From Pseudomonas fluorescens Q2-87 (GTDB lineage: Bacteria; Pseudomonadota; Gammaproteobacteria; Pseudomonadales; Pseudomonadaceae), in contig NZ_CM001558.1 in NCBI RefSeq assembly GCF_000281895.1, forward strand, positions 496,001-560,000: 64,000 bases of DNA, written 5' to 3'. The notes below the pieces were generated by a model. It was not told the DNA's origin, made no database searches, and saw only the letters and a list, made by a program, of their open reading frames with translations. Shown here piece after piece: positions 1-9,182 of the stretch (position 1 is the stretch's first letter; each line of letters begins with the position of its first letter). The position numbers and the translations under genes were made by a program.

Positions 1-965
1 TTTTCGTCCTCCGGGTTGCCGATCCGAATGCGTGCCACGCGCTCGGCGATCTTGGCTTCGAAGGCCGCCTTGAGGTGGCTCGGCACGAATACGCGGGTGC
101 CGTTGGTGCAGACCTGGCCGGAGCTATAGAAGTTGGCCATCATCGCGGTGTCGGCGGCGCGATCCAGGTCGGCGTCATCGAAGATGATCAGCGGCGACTT
201 GCCGCCCAGTTCCATGGTCACGTCCTTGAGCGAAGAGCTCGAAGCGCTGGCCATGACTTTCTTGCCGGTGTCGGTGCCGCCGGTGAAGGAAATCTTCTCG
301 ATGCGCGGGTGCTCGGTCAGCCAGGTGCCGACTTCACGGCCGCTGCCGGTCAGTACGTTGAACACGCCCGCTGGAAGACCGGCCTCGGTGTAGATCTCGG
401 CCAGTTTCAGGGTGGTCAGCGAGGTGACTTCGCTCGGCTTGAAGATCATCGCGTTGCCCGCCGCCAGGGCCGGTGCGGATTTCCACAGGGCGATCTGGAT
501 CGGGTAGTTCCACGCGCCGATACCCGCTACCACGCCCAGGGGCTCGCGACGGGTATAGACGAACGAAGTGGTGCGCAGCGGAACCTGCTCGCCTTCGATG
601 GCGGGCACCAGGCCGGCGTAGTATTCCAGCACGTCGGCGCCAGTGACGATGTCGACGTATTTGGTTTCGGAGAACGATTTGCCGGTGTCCAGGGTTTCCA
701 GGGCGGCCAGTTCATCGTTGCGCTCGCGCAGGATGTCGACGGCGCGGCGCAGGATGCGCGAACGCTGCATGGCGGTCATCGCGGCCCAGATTTTCTGGCC
801 CTTTTCGGCGCTGACCACGGCGCGCTCGACATCTTCCTTGGTCGCGCGCTGCACTTGGGCAAGGACTTCACCGTTGGCAGGGTTGATGGCTTCGAAGGTG
901 GCGTCGCCGCTGGCATCGCTGTACGCGCCATCGATGTAGAGTTTTTGCAGTTCGAAACGGGCCAT
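1..965 (-). CDS. betB: Betaine aldehyde dehydrogenase (C-terminus beyond window)
   Basis: NAD(P)-dependent oxidation of betaine aldehyde to glycine betaine, the second step of choline oxidation in the cytoplasm. The first 321 codons are present; the remainder runs off the left edge. The aldehyde dehydrogenase motifs are intact: ELGGKSP with the general base Glu252, and GQVCTNG with the catalytic Cys286. These numbers are the ones known for the P. aeruginosa enzyme, which supports the chosen ATG. It lies 79 bp downstream of betI in the same direction, so a betI-betB(-betA) operon is likely, with betA just outside the window. Identification is secure from length, motifs and context. Confidence 0.97.
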   Translation of the reverse strand, partial: MARFELQKLYIDGAYSDASGDATFEAINPANGEVLAQVQRATKEDVERAVVSAEKGQKIWAAMTAMQRSRILRRAVDILRERNDELAALETLDTGKSFSETKYVDIVTGADVLEYYAGLVPAIEGEQVPLRTTSFVYTRREPLGVVAGIGAWNYPIQIALWKSAPALAAGNAMIFKPSEVTSLTTLKLAEIYTEAGLPAGVFNVLTGSGREVGTWLTEHPRIEKISFTGGTDTGKKVMASASSSSLKDVTMELGGKSPLIIFDDADLDRAADTAMMANFYSSGQVCTNGTRVFVPSHLKAAFEAKIAERVARIRIGNPEDE

Positions 966-1044
966 AAAGTCCTCGCAAGTGCATAAGTGGTTGGCTGGCC
1001 ACCGGGCGTGTCGTCTATAGCTGACTGCGCGGGTCGGTGGCGGT

Positions 1045-1665
1045 TCAGGAGCCGAGCGGTTCTGTGTGCTCTGGCACGCCTGCTTTGGTCAGTTGGAAAT
1101 CCATGTATTCGTAAGCGATCCGGTGTGCCTGGGCGGTGTCGAACGCGTCTCCCGACAGCGCGCCGCGCAGCCACAAACCATCAATCAGGGCGGCCAGGCC
1201 CCGTGCCGCGCTGCGTGCCTGATGAACGGGCAACACACGGCGGAACTGGCAGCACAGGTTGGAATACAGACGGTGATCGTTGATCCGCTGCAACCTGTGC
1301 AAAGACGGGTGATGCATGCTGGTGGCCCAGAAGGCCAGCCAGGTTTTCATTGCCGGGCCATTGACCTGGCTGGCGTCGAAGTTGCCTTCGATGATCACCT
1401 TCAGGTGAGCCCGTGGGCTCGAATCCTGGAGCGCCTGGCGGCGCGCGGTGACGTTCTCGCTCAGGACACTCATCAGGTACTGGGCCGTAGCCGCGATCAG
1501 GCCATTCTTGTCCCGAAAGTAGTGACTGATGATGCCGTTCGAGACACCGGCCAAACGAGCGATCAGCGCAATGCTGGCGTCCCCCATCCCGACCTGGTCG
1601 ACGGCCTGCAACGTGGCTTCGATCAATTGCTGGCGGCGGATGGGTTGCATACCGACCTTGGGCAT
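1045..1665 (-). CDS. betI: TetR-family repressor of choline oxidation genes
   Basis: A 206-residue TetR/AcrR regulator. The N-terminal helix-turn-helix spans about residues 28-55 ([19 protein letters not shown]), followed by a ligand-binding domain that ends at the typical family length. BetI represses the bet operon and is released by choline. It is the first gene of the minus-strand bet operon, and a 20-bp perfect palindrome lies 71-90 bp upstream of its start, as expected for autoregulation. It is recognised by sequence and by its position next to betB. Confidence 0.96.
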   Translation of the reverse strand: MPKVGMQPIRRQQLIEATLQAVDQVGMGDASIALIARLAGVSNGIISHYFRDKNGLIAATAQYLMSVLSENVTARRQALQDSSPRAHLKVIIEGNFDASQVNGPAMKTWLAFWATSMHHPSLHRLQRINDHRLYSNLCCQFRRVLPVHQARSAARGLAALIDGLWLRGALSGDAFDTAQAHRIAYEYMDFQLTKAGVPEHTEPLGS

Positions 1666-1735
1666 CTAGCACATCTCCTTAGGCCCGCCGGCGAACGAGT
1701 TGGGTCTGCCGTGGCGAAGGCCAGTCTATTTTGTT

Positions 1736-1755
1736 TTGATTGAACGTTCAATCAA
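1736..1755. promoter_or_regulatory. Probable BetI operator
   Basis: A perfect 20-bp palindrome with half-site TTGATTGAAC, centred 80 bp upstream of betI. TetR regulators bind such dyads, and known BetI operators contain TTGA-(N)n-TCAA halves, so binding by BetI is an inference from family and position. Confidence 0.8.
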
Positions 1756-1933
1756 CAAAAACAAAGTTCTATACGCAAGTCATCGCTGTTTGTCGGGAAT
1801 TTCATGTATGAAAACCCGTAGTACAGGGGCGGGGACTTTTTCGGGATGTCTTTATAACACTCGGGGGGCGGTTGGATGCCGAGCAAACGGTTGTGTGGCG
1901 AGGGCAATGTCAGGGCTGAGTATCTACACAAAC

Positions 1934-1966
1934 AAAAACGCCGCGATCATCTCGCGGCGTTTTTGT
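1934..1966 (-). terminator. Rho-independent terminator of the cbc operon, probably bidirectional
   Basis: Stem AACGCCGCGA / TCGCGGCGTT with a 5-base loop. It is flanked by A-runs on the left and T-runs on the right, so it can act on both strands. It lies just beyond the cbcV stop codon. Confidence 0.85.
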
Positions 1967-1977
1967 GTGCGGGGGGC

Positions 1978-3156
1978 TTAGCCCAGGTTTTTGCCGAGCA
2001 ATGCGTGATACAGCTCGCTGTCGCCCAGGATCCCGACGACTTTCTGGTCATCGTGAAGCACCAGCTTGTTGCCGGTCTGGTAGCGGATCTGCAACGCGTC
2101 GCGCATGCCGATGTTGGAGTCCACCAGCGTCGGGCGACGGCCGAGGCCTTCGACGGCCTGGCCCGGTGCCCAGTTTTGCAGGTCCAGCGCCGCGCCGTTC
2201 TGCCGGGCGCCCTTGATGGTGTTGCCCTCGGCCAGGTCAAGCCAGGAGTCGCCGCCCGGGTCCAGGCACACCGAACCGTTGATGCGCTTGCAGTTGTCCA
2301 GGGTGCGCATCAGGCTGCGCCCGCAGAGAACGTTGAGTGGGTTGGTGTGGGCGACGAAGGTGCGCACATAATCGTCCGCCGGGTTCAATACGATCTCTTC
2401 CGGCTTGCTGTACTGGATGATGCGGCCGTCTTTCATGATCGCGATACGGCTGCCCAGCTTCAGGGCTTCGTCGAGGTCGTGGCTGACGAACACAATGGTC
2501 TTGCTCAGCTTGCGTTGCAGCTCCAGCAGTTCGTCCTGCAGGCCTTGGCGGATCAGCGGGTCGAGGGCCGAGAACGGTTCGTCCATCAGCAGGATGTCGG
2601 CGTCCATCGCCAGGGCGCGGGCCAGGCCGACTCGTTGCTGCATGCCGCCGGACAACTCGTCGGGCTTCTTGTTGCGCCATTGGGTCAGGCCCACCAGCTC
2701 AAGCTTCTCATCCACCAGCTTGCGGCGTTCCTTTTCCGGTCGGCCCTGCATTTCCAGGCCGAAGCTGATGTTTTCGCGCACGGTCAGCCAAGGCATCAGG
2801 GCGAACTTCTGGAACACCATGGCGATGCGCTTGGTGCGCATCATCTTCAGTTCGGCTGGGGTACAGGAAGCGATGTCGATCTGGCGGCCTTCGTGCTCGA
2901 CGAACAGCTTGCCGCGGCTCACGGTGTTCAGGCCATTGATACAGCGCAGCAGGCTGGACTTGCCCGAGCCGGACAGGCCCATCAGTACGCAGATTTCACC
3001 TTTCTCGATGTCCAGGCTGGCTTTTTCCACGCCGACGATTTGCCCGGTCTTCTTCAGGATTTCGTTTCGGGTCAGGCCTTTGTCGAGCAGCTTGAGGGCT
3101 TCGCGTGGATCTTTGGCAAAGATCACGTCGACCTCTTCGAAGCGGATTATGCTCAT
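1978..3156 (-). CDS. cbcV: Choline/betaine/carnitine ABC transporter ATP-binding protein
   Basis: ATPase of the CbcXWV uptake system (ProV/OpuAA type), 392 residues. Walker A GLSGSGKSS is at residues 60-68, the signature LSGG at 168-171 and Walker B ILLMDEP at 188-194. A C-terminal extension from about 270 matches the CBS region that senses ionic strength in ProV/OpuA. The start ATG overlaps the cbcW stop by four bases (ATGA), so the two are translationally coupled. In P. aeruginosa the orthologous system imports choline, betaine and carnitine, using different binding proteins (CbcX, CaiX, BetX) with the same core. Confidence 0.95.
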   Translation of the reverse strand: MSIIRFEEVDVIFAKDPREALKLLDKGLTRNEILKKTGQIVGVEKASLDIEKGEICVLMGLSGSGKSSLLRCINGLNTVSRGKLFVEHEGRQIDIASCTPAELKMMRTKRIAMVFQKFALMPWLTVRENISFGLEMQGRPEKERRKLVDEKLELVGLTQWRNKKPDELSGGMQQRVGLARALAMDADILLMDEPFSALDPLIRQGLQDELLELQRKLSKTIVFVSHDLDEALKLGSRIAIMKDGRIIQYSKPEEIVLNPADDYVRTFVAHTNPLNVLCGRSLMRTLDNCKRINGSVCLDPGGDSWLDLAEGNTIKGARQNGAALDLQNWAPGQAVEGLGRRPTLVDSNIGMRDALQIRYQTGNKLVLHDDQKVVGILGDSELYHALLGKNLG

Positions 3157-3998
3157 GCGTCACCCCCTACTTTAGCGTCGGGTTGTTTGCAGATTCGGTC
3201 GAGCATGATCGCCAGCAATACAATCGCCAGGCCGGCTTCGAAGCCCAGGGCGATATCGGCGGTGTTCAGTGCGTTGACCACGGGTTTGCCCAGGCCATCG
3301 GCACCCACCAGCGCGGCGATCACCACCATCGACAACGACAGCATGATGCACTGGGTGATACCGGCCGCGATGCTGGGCATCGCGTGGGGCAGTTCGATGC
3401 GCGACAGAAGTTGACGGCGGGAACAGCCGAAGGCTTTGCCGGCGTCCATCAGTTCTTCCGGAACGTCGCGGATGCCCAGGTAGGTCAGACGGATGGGCGC
3501 GGCAATCGCGAACACCACCGTGGAGATCAAGCCCGGGACCACACCCAGACCGAAAAGGGTCAGGGTAGGAATGAGGTAAACGAAGGTCGGTACGGTCTGC
3601 ATCAGATCGAGTACCGGACGCATCAGGGTGTAGAACATCGGCTTGTGCGCGGCAACAATGCCCAGCGGCACGCCGATCAGTACGCAGACCAGGGTGGCGA
3701 ACAGCACCTGGGCGAGGGTTTCCATGGTTTCCTGCCAATAACCCAGGTTGAGGATCAGCAGGAAGGAGGCGATGACGAATACGGTCAGGCCCCATTTGCG
3801 CTGGATGAAGTGCGCCAATAGCGCGATGAGGCCGATCAAGGCCAGTGGGTTGAACCAGGTCAGCGCAAACGTCACGCCGTGAATCATCGTTTCCAGGAAC
3901 AGCGCGATTGCGTCGAATGTGCTGGCGCCGTGTTGCGTCAACCATTCGACAAAGCCGGCTATGTACTGGCCCAAGGGTATTTTCTGATCAATGAGCAT
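3153..3998 (-). CDS. cbcW: Choline/betaine/carnitine ABC transporter permease
   Basis: Inner-membrane permease of the Cbc system, 281 residues from the preferred ATG (MLIDQKIPLG). An in-frame ATG at 4016 would add six residues, and neither has a strong Shine-Dalgarno. Six or more hydrophobic segments are visible, and the cytoplasmic EAA-type loop (GIRDVPEELMDAGKAFG) that contacts the ATPase lies about two thirds along. It sits between cbcX and cbcV and overlaps cbcV by four bases. Confidence 0.94.
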   Translation of the reverse strand: MLIDQKIPLGQYIAGFVEWLTQHGASTFDAIALFLETMIHGVTFALTWFNPLALIGLIALLAHFIQRKWGLTVFVIASFLLILNLGYWQETMETLAQVLFATLVCVLIGVPLGIVAAHKPMFYTLMRPVLDLMQTVPTFVYLIPTLTLFGLGVVPGLISTVVFAIAAPIRLTYLGIRDVPEELMDAGKAFGCSRRQLLSRIELPHAMPSIAAGITQCIMLSLSMVVIAALVGADGLGKPVVNALNTADIALGFEAGLAIVLLAIMLDRICKQPDAKVGGDA

Positions 3999-4068
3999 GG
4001 TAGTGAACGTCCGCATGCAAGGGATAAACAGCCCGGGCGAGCGAACCCGCCCGGCATAACATGAGCAA

Positions 4069-5016
4069 TTACTGCGCGAGCTTGGCTTTCACGGCGTCCA
4101 GGCCTGGTTTACCGTCAATGGTGGTGACGCCAGCGAGCCAGGTATCGAGTACCTGTGGGTTTTTCTTCAGCCAGGCCTTGGCCGCGGCTTCAGGCTTCAT
4201 CTTGTCGTCAAGCACGTTGCCCATCAGCGAGCTTTCCATGTCGACCGTGAATTCCAGGTTTTTCAACAGCTGGCCCACATTGCTGCATTCCTGGCTGTAG
4301 CCCTTGCGGGTGTTGGTCGCGACGGTCGCAGCGCCGAAATCCGGGCCGAAGAAGTCGTCGCCACCGGTCAGGTACTGAATTTTGAAGCGCGTGTTCATCG
4401 GGTGTGGCGCCCAGCCGAGGAACACCACGTCGGTATTGCGTTTGGAGGCGCGGTCGACCTGGGAGAGCATGCCCGCTTCACTCGACTCGACGACCTTGAA
4501 GCCTGCGTCCTTCAGGCCGAAGGCGTTCTTCTCGATCATGCTCTGGATCAGGCGGTTGCCGTCGTTGCCGGGCTCGATCCCGTAGATCTTGCCGTCCAGT
4601 TCCTTCTTGAATTTGGGGATGTCGGCGAAATCGTGCAGGCCTTTGTCATACAGGGCCTGAGGCACGGCGAGGGTGTACTTGGCACCCTTGAGGTTGGTGC
4701 GCACGGTTTCCACTGTGCCGGCGTCGCGGTAAGCCTTGATGTCGTTTTCCATGGTCGGCATCCAATTGCCGAGGAAAACGTCCATGTTCTTGCCGTCGGC
4801 CAGGGACTTGTAGGTCACCGGCACGGAAATCATGGTGGTCTTGGTCTTGTAGCCCAGCGCGTCGAGTACAACGCTGGTGGTGGCGGTGGTCACGGTGATG
4901 TCGGTCCAGCCGACATCGGAGAAGTTGACGGTGCTGCACTGTGCGGGTTCTGCAGCGTTGGCCAGCATCGGAAGACTCAGCATGGCGGCCAACAACAACG
5001 GCGTGGAACCTTTCAT
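4069..5016 (-). CDS. cbcX: Periplasmic choline/betaine-binding protein
   Basis: A 315-residue solute-binding protein of the OpuAC/ProX family. A cleavable signal peptide ends around residue 22 (MLANAAEPAQC). The mature protein keeps the aromatic-rich features of quaternary-amine binders, such as DVGWTDI near the N-terminus and LGWAPHPMN near the middle. It is the promoter-proximal gene of cbcXWV. A second homologue (caiX, 13.1 kb) is clearly paralogous and shares the same motifs. Confidence 0.94.
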   Translation of the reverse strand: MKGSTPLLLAAMLSLPMLANAAEPAQCSTVNFSDVGWTDITVTTATTSVVLDALGYKTKTTMISVPVTYKSLADGKNMDVFLGNWMPTMENDIKAYRDAGTVETVRTNLKGAKYTLAVPQALYDKGLHDFADIPKFKKELDGKIYGIEPGNDGNRLIQSMIEKNAFGLKDAGFKVVESSEAGMLSQVDRASKRNTDVVFLGWAPHPMNTRFKIQYLTGGDDFFGPDFGAATVATNTRKGYSQECSNVGQLLKNLEFTVDMESSLMGNVLDDKMKPEAAAKAWLKKNPQVLDTWLAGVTTIDGKPGLDAVKAKLAQ

Positions 5017-5173
5017 GGGTGGACTCCTGGTGTTTTATCGGCAGTGTCCGGTCAGGACAACCGCGCTTATTGGATGTTGCGGTTGGTGGCGCGTGAGCAC
5101 TCTTCTGACACGCGGCCTTGCAATCGAGCCGTAACCGATCATGTACCAGTGCAAATCCGACGCCTACAGGGTG

Positions 5174-5209
5174 GGTCGTATCCAGTACAGGGATGGTCGC
5201 ATCCAGTGC
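5174..5209. promoter_or_regulatory. 21-bp-spaced direct repeat, candidate GbdR site
   Basis: GGTCGTATCCAGTAC (5174-5188) recurs as GGTCGCATCCAGTGC (5195-5209), 13 of 15 matches, with starts 21 bp apart, or two helical turns. It lies 158 bp upstream of cbcX and about 235 bp upstream of sdaB, in their divergent region. AraC-family activators such as GbdR bind direct repeats with this spacing, and both flanking genes belong to the known GbdR regulon in P. aeruginosa. Assignment to GbdR is inference. Confidence 0.5.
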
Positions 5210-5443
5210 GGGTAACGTCGTTTACAGATTTTTTCCGCCCTTGGCAGGCTTCTGAACCGCAAAAAAACGGCGCAAAACCGGGGCAAACGCCAGGCGGCGT
5301 TGGCGGGCATGATTGCGTCGGTGTCAGACGTCGGGCCTCAAGACAAAAGCCGGATGATGCGGCCATCCCCGGCGTTGAGCGTAGCAGCTCCGCCACCGGA
5401 CGCTCCTGCGCCCGGATGTGCCTGTTCTCGGAGGTTCTCGGCA

Positions 5444-6820
5444 ATGGCAATCAGCGTTTTCGACCTGTTCAAGATTGGTATCGGCCCGTCCAGCTCCCAC
5501 ACGGTAGGCCCCATGCGCGCCGCGGCTTTGTTTGTAGAGGCGCTGCGGGCCAAAGCGATGCTGCACGATGTGCGACGGGTCGAGGTGCAGTTGTTCGGTT
5601 CACTGTCGGCCACCGGCATTGGCCACGGCAGCGACAACGCAGTGATCATGGGCTTGATGGGGGAGTGGCCGGATTCGATCGATCCGTCGCAGATCGGCAC
5701 GCGTATCGAACTGCTGCGCGAGACCGGGACGCTGCTGCTGGACAGTCGCTTGCCGGTGCCTTTCATCTGGTCGCGGGACATGCGCCTGATCGACGAGAAC
5801 CTGCCGTTCCACCCCAATGCGATGACGCTGGTGGCCGAGGGTGATAGCGGCGAGCTGCACCGTGATACCTATTATTCTGTCGGCGGCGGTTTTGTCGTCG
5901 ATCAGGCCCAGGCGTCCAGCGGCGTGGTGGACCTGGACCGCACCGAACTGCCTTACGATTTTTCCAGCGCCGAAGAATTGCTCGATCTGTGTCGCACCCA
6001 CAACCTGCGGGTGGCCGAGTTGATGATGGCCAACGAAAAGGTCTGGCGCTCGGAAGAAGAGATTCGCAGCGGCCTGATGAAACTCTGGCGCGCCATGCAG
6101 GATTGCGTCGAGCAGGGTCTCAAGCATGAGGGCATCCTGCCTGGCGGTCTGAATGTACGCCGGCGTGCGGCCAAATTGCACCGCAGCCTGCAAGAGCTGA
6201 ACAAGCCCAATGTCATCGGCTCGACCCTGAGCGCCATGGAGTGGGTCAATCTTTTCGCCCTGGCGGTCAACGAAGAAAACGCCGCCGGCGGGCGCATGGT
6301 CACGGCGCCGACCAATGGCGCGGCGGGAATCATTCCGGCGGTGCTGCATTACTTCATGAAATTCAGCGAAGCGGTCACCGACGCCAACGTCGTGGATTAT
6401 TTCCTCAGCGCGGCGGCAGTAGGGATCCTGTGCAAGAAAAACGCTTCGATCTCCGGCGCCGAAGTCGGTTGCCAGGGCGAGGTGGGGTCGGCCTGCGCCA
6501 TGGCGGCGGCGGGTTTGGCGGAGATTCTCGGAGCCACGCCGGAACAACTGTGCAACGCGGCGGAAATCGGCCTGGAACACAACCTTGGCCTGACCTGCGA
6601 TCCGGTGGGTGGCCTGGTGCAAGTGCCGTGCATCGAGCGCAATGCGATTGCCGCGGTGAAAGCCATCAACGCCGCGCAAATGGCGTTGCGGGGCGACGGC
6701 CAACACTTCATCTCCCTGGACCGGGTGATCCGCACCATGCGCGATACCGGCGCCGACATGCATGACAAATACAAGGAAACCTCCCGGGGTGGCTTGGCGG
6801 TCAGTGCGGTGGAGTGCTGA
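5444..6820 (+). CDS. sdaB: L-serine ammonia-lyase, iron-sulfur dependent
   Basis: Converts L-serine to pyruvate and ammonia with a [4Fe-4S] cluster, the final step that takes betaine-derived glycine/serine into central metabolism. The 458-residue length is normal. It opens with the family start [20 protein letters not shown] and contains the serine-dehydratase alpha motif [12 protein letters not shown]. Conserved cysteines occur in [14 protein letters not shown] and CDPVGG. The reading frame stays open 144 bases further upstream, but this ATG has a good GGAGG ribosome site and matches the family N-terminus. It is divergent from cbcX and followed by gbdR. Confidence 0.95.
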   Translation: MAISVFDLFKIGIGPSSSHTVGPMRAAALFVEALRAKAMLHDVRRVEVQLFGSLSATGIGHGSDNAVIMGLMGEWPDSIDPSQIGTRIELLRETGTLLLDSRLPVPFIWSRDMRLIDENLPFHPNAMTLVAEGDSGELHRDTYYSVGGGFVVDQAQASSGVVDLDRTELPYDFSSAEELLDLCRTHNLRVAELMMANEKVWRSEEEIRSGLMKLWRAMQDCVEQGLKHEGILPGGLNVRRRAAKLHRSLQELNKPNVIGSTLSAMEWVNLFALAVNEENAAGGRMVTAPTNGAAGIIPAVLHYFMKFSEAVTDANVVDYFLSAAAVGILCKKNASISGAEVGCQGEVGSACAMAAAGLAEILGATPEQLCNAAEIGLEHNLGLTCDPVGGLVQVPCIERNAIAAVKAINAAQMALRGDGQHFISLDRVIRTMRDTGADMHDKYKETSRGGLAVSAVEC

Positions 6821-7298
6821 TTAAGGCGCTGTGAATAATCCTGTGGCGAGGGAGCAAGCTCCCTCGCCACGGGTATCGAGAAAACCGCTCGTTAAATGAA
6901 CACTCATGCGCAAACACGCCACGTTTTGGCGCGTCGCAAACAGATAAGACGTGACTTGTCGGTCACTCCTTTGCACACCGCCCGACCATCCGTCCCCGCG
7001 CTTGCGGTGACATCCGCCGCACAAGCGCCGCAGCCCAGTTCCCACAAGTGCTACCGATCTGCTCACAGCCCGCTGTGACAGGTACCTGCGGCCTGGATGG
7101 CGCTTATAACCCCCACATCACGCATGCCTTATATAGACAGGCCGCGATGTCGTTTTCAGGATTTATTGAACACCCATTCAATTTTAGGCACGGCAATTGC
7201 TCTATCCCGATAAAGCCCCGTCTCACGCAAGAGAACGATGGCAATAACAAGAGCCTCCGCCTGAGGCCATCACCCGCTTTGTGTGAGGAGATACCGCG
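6821..7298. other. Intergenic region upstream of gbdR
   Basis: 478 bases without a convincing gene. It contains one perfect 28-bp REP hairpin (6843-6870) just after sdaB that may end sdaB transcription or stabilise its mRNA. The rest is presumed promoter and leader of gbdR. No clear operator was recognised. Confidence 0.6.
6843..6870. repeat. Single REP-type perfect hairpin
   Basis: Two 13-base arms (GTGGCGAGGGAGC and its complement) around AA. It is the solitary form of the element that occurs elsewhere in the window as inverted pairs. Confidence 0.9.
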
Positions 7299-8402
7299 AT
7301 GACGACGTCCAACTCCGGGGCCCAACCCCAGAACCGTGCGCCTCAATCCATCGGCTTTCTGCTGCTGGACAATTTCACGCTGATTTCCCTGGCGTCCGCG
7401 GTAGAACCGCTACGCATGGCTAACCAGTTATCCGGTCGCGAGCTATATCGTTGGACCACCCTCACCGTTGACGGCGGGCAAGTCTGGGCCAGCGATGGTT
7501 TACAGATCACCCCGGATGCCTCCATGCACAAGGCCCCGGCACTGGACACGGTCATCGTCTGTGGCGGCATCGGTATCCAGCGCACCGTCACCCGCGAACA
7601 TGTGTCATGGCTGCAAAGCCAGGCCCGTCAGTCCCGTCGCCTCGGTGCGGTCTGCACCGGCAGTTGGGCCCTGGCCTGCGCCGGCCTGCTGGACGGTTTC
7701 GATTGCAGCGTGCATTGGGAATGCCTGGCCGCGATGCAGGAAGCCTTTCCACGGGTATCGATGAGCACCCGTCTGTTCACCCTCGACCGCAACCGTTTCA
7801 CCAGCTCCGGCGGCACCGCACCGCTGGACATGATGCTGCACCTGATCAGCCGTGATCACGGCCGCGAACTGTCGGCGGCGATCTCCGAAATGTTTGTCTA
7901 CGAGCGTATCCGCAACGAGCAGGACCACCAGCGTGTGCCACTCAAGCACATGCTTGGCACCAACCAGCCGAAGTTGCAGGAAATCGTCGCGCTGATGGAA
8001 GCCAATCTCGAAGAGCCGATCGACCTGGACGAACTGGCGGTGTACGTCGCCGTGTCCCGGCGTCAGCTGGAGCGGTTGTTCCAGAAGTACCTGCACTGCT
8101 CGCCGTCGCGCTATTACCTCAAGCTGCGGCTGATTCGTGCACGGCAGTTGCTCAAGCAGACGCCGATGTCGATCATCGAAGTGGCGTCGGTATGCGGTTT
8201 CGTCTCCACGCCGCACTTCTCCAAGTGCTATCGCGAGTACTTCGGCATTCCGCCACGGGACGAGCGTGTAGGTTCCAATACCACGCAGCAAGTGGCGATG
8301 ATGCCGCTGCCACAGGCACTGGTGCTGTCGCCGCTGTCCGGCCCGCTGTCGGCGCTGAGCCAGGCGCGCAATGAGTCGACGTTTGCCAGCGTAAGGCTCT
8401 AG
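7299..8402 (+). CDS. gbdR: AraC/GlxA-family activator of glycine betaine catabolism
   Basis: A 367-residue regulator. The N-terminal half (residues about 18-190) is a DJ-1/PfpI-like GATase1 domain typical of GlxA-type regulators. The C-terminal half carries two AraC helix-turn-helix motifs (DLDELAVYVAVSRRQLERLF, then IIEVASVCGFVSTPHFSKCY). In P. aeruginosa GbdR senses betaine and dimethylglycine and activates gbcA, gbcB, dgcA, cbc and sdaB. A strong Shine-Dalgarno (GAGGAG) precedes this ATG. Its position directly after sdaB matches the known order. Confidence 0.95.
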   Translation: MTTSNSGAQPQNRAPQSIGFLLLDNFTLISLASAVEPLRMANQLSGRELYRWTTLTVDGGQVWASDGLQITPDASMHKAPALDTVIVCGGIGIQRTVTREHVSWLQSQARQSRRLGAVCTGSWALACAGLLDGFDCSVHWECLAAMQEAFPRVSMSTRLFTLDRNRFTSSGGTAPLDMMLHLISRDHGRELSAAISEMFVYERIRNEQDHQRVPLKHMLGTNQPKLQEIVALMEANLEEPIDLDELAVYVAVSRRQLERLFQKYLHCSPSRYYLKLRLIRARQLLKQTPMSIIEVASVCGFVSTPHFSKCYREYFGIPPRDERVGSNTTQQVAMMPLPQALVLSPLSGPLSALSQARNESTFASVRL

Positions 8403-8415
8403 CGCAACAGCTTTT

Positions 8416-8545
8416 GTGGCGAGGGAGCTTGCTCCCGCTGGACTGCGAAGCAGTCCCAAAACCGGACTATGCGGTGTCTCGGACATATAGCGTAGCCAGG
8501 TTTACGACCGCTTCGCGGCCGAGCGGGAGCAAGCTCCCTCGCCAC
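8416..8545. repeat. REP inverted pair (type A)
   Basis: GTGGCGAGGGAGCTTGCTCC at the left and its inverted copy at the right flank about 85 bases that include a second inner dyad. It separates the ends of the convergent genes gbdR and the 87-aa gene. Confidence 0.9.
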
Positions 8546-8549
8546 AGGG

Positions 8550-8813
8550 TCAGGCGCTATGGTTTTGCTGATATTCGGTCAATGCCGGCAGCAACTGCTT
8601 ATCGATCGCCTGGCGCACGGCTGGCAGGATGGTGGCGCTGCTGGTGTACATGTCCTTGACCATCCGCCGCAGCTCATTGGCGCGGGCCCGGTCCAAGCCC
8701 CGCACGGCGCACTCACACGCCTGCTCGGCCGTAGAGCCGCTGGGTATCTGGAGCCCCAGGGCCTTGAGCTGGCCCAGCAGGTCTTCCTGGTCGATCAAAT
8801 CGGCGTACATCAT
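8550..8813 (-). CDS. Conserved small hypothetical protein, 87 aa
   Basis: Not recognised to a named family. The protein is mostly helical in composition, acidic N-terminal half then basic, with no signal peptide or membrane segment. It contains two cysteines (ACEC). It has a plausible start (MMYADLIDQEDLL) and normal codon use for this genome, and lies tail-to-tail with gbdR across a REP pair. It is probably a real Pseudomonas gene, but the function is unknown. Confidence 0.7.
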   Translation of the reverse strand: MMYADLIDQEDLLGQLKALGLQIPSGSTAEQACECAVRGLDRARANELRRMVKDMYTSSATILPAVRQAIDKQLLPALTEYQQNHSA

Positions 8814-9025
8814 GACGCTTTTCCTTGTTCAGGGATTGGGGTCGTGCCTCGATTCTGGTAGCCGTCCGAAGCGGCGGCAAGGGCAAACTGTCGCAATGGC
8901 CCGGATACCTATGAACAGGTCGTTTTCGGCTAACTCTCGCGAACCCGTACTGGGCACACTGAACTCAAGCTGAATCACGATGGTTTGGTCACCCTCGCGC
9001 GACGGCTCCTCCAGTAACGCACCTG

Positions 9026-9060
9026 CCCCGATCCAGTCACGGCTTGATCGGGGATTTTTT
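9026..9060 (+). terminator. Orphan rho-independent terminator, possible small-RNA end
   Basis: Stem CCCCGATC / GATCGGGG with a 12-base loop, followed by A then six T. The T-run is on the plus strand only. No plus-strand coding gene ends here. Confidence 0.7.
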
Positions 9061-9104
9061 GCCTGGGTGAAACAGGGGGAGATGGGCTGCCGGACAGACC
9101 GCTA

Positions 9105-9166
9105 TCGCGAGCAAGCCCGCTCCCACATGGGAACCCGGACTCCTGTGGGAGCGGGCTTGCTCGCGA
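9105..9166. repeat. REP inverted pair (type B)
   Basis: TCGCGAGCAAGCCCGCTCCC and its inverse copy 20 bases later; the short-spaced form of the second REP type in this window. Confidence 0.9.
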
Positions 9167-9182
9167 ATGGCCGTTACGCGGT

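Larger units (their letters stand above)
8814..9182. other. Intergenic region with orphan terminator and REP pair
   Basis: 369 bases between two minus-strand genes. It holds a plus-strand rho-independent terminator (9026-9060) without an upstream plus-strand gene, and a REP pair (9105-9166). A short RNA could be transcribed from about 8890-8970 toward the terminator; this is only an inference. Confidence 0.5.

Noticed and set aside
1876-3414. A 512-codon plus-strand frame over the cbcV gene
   Set aside because: Antisense to cbcV, which has all ABC ATPase motifs.
6843-6870. REP hairpin as a true rho-independent terminator of sdaB
   Set aside because: No T-run follows the stem, and the same sequence occurs in many unrelated gaps.
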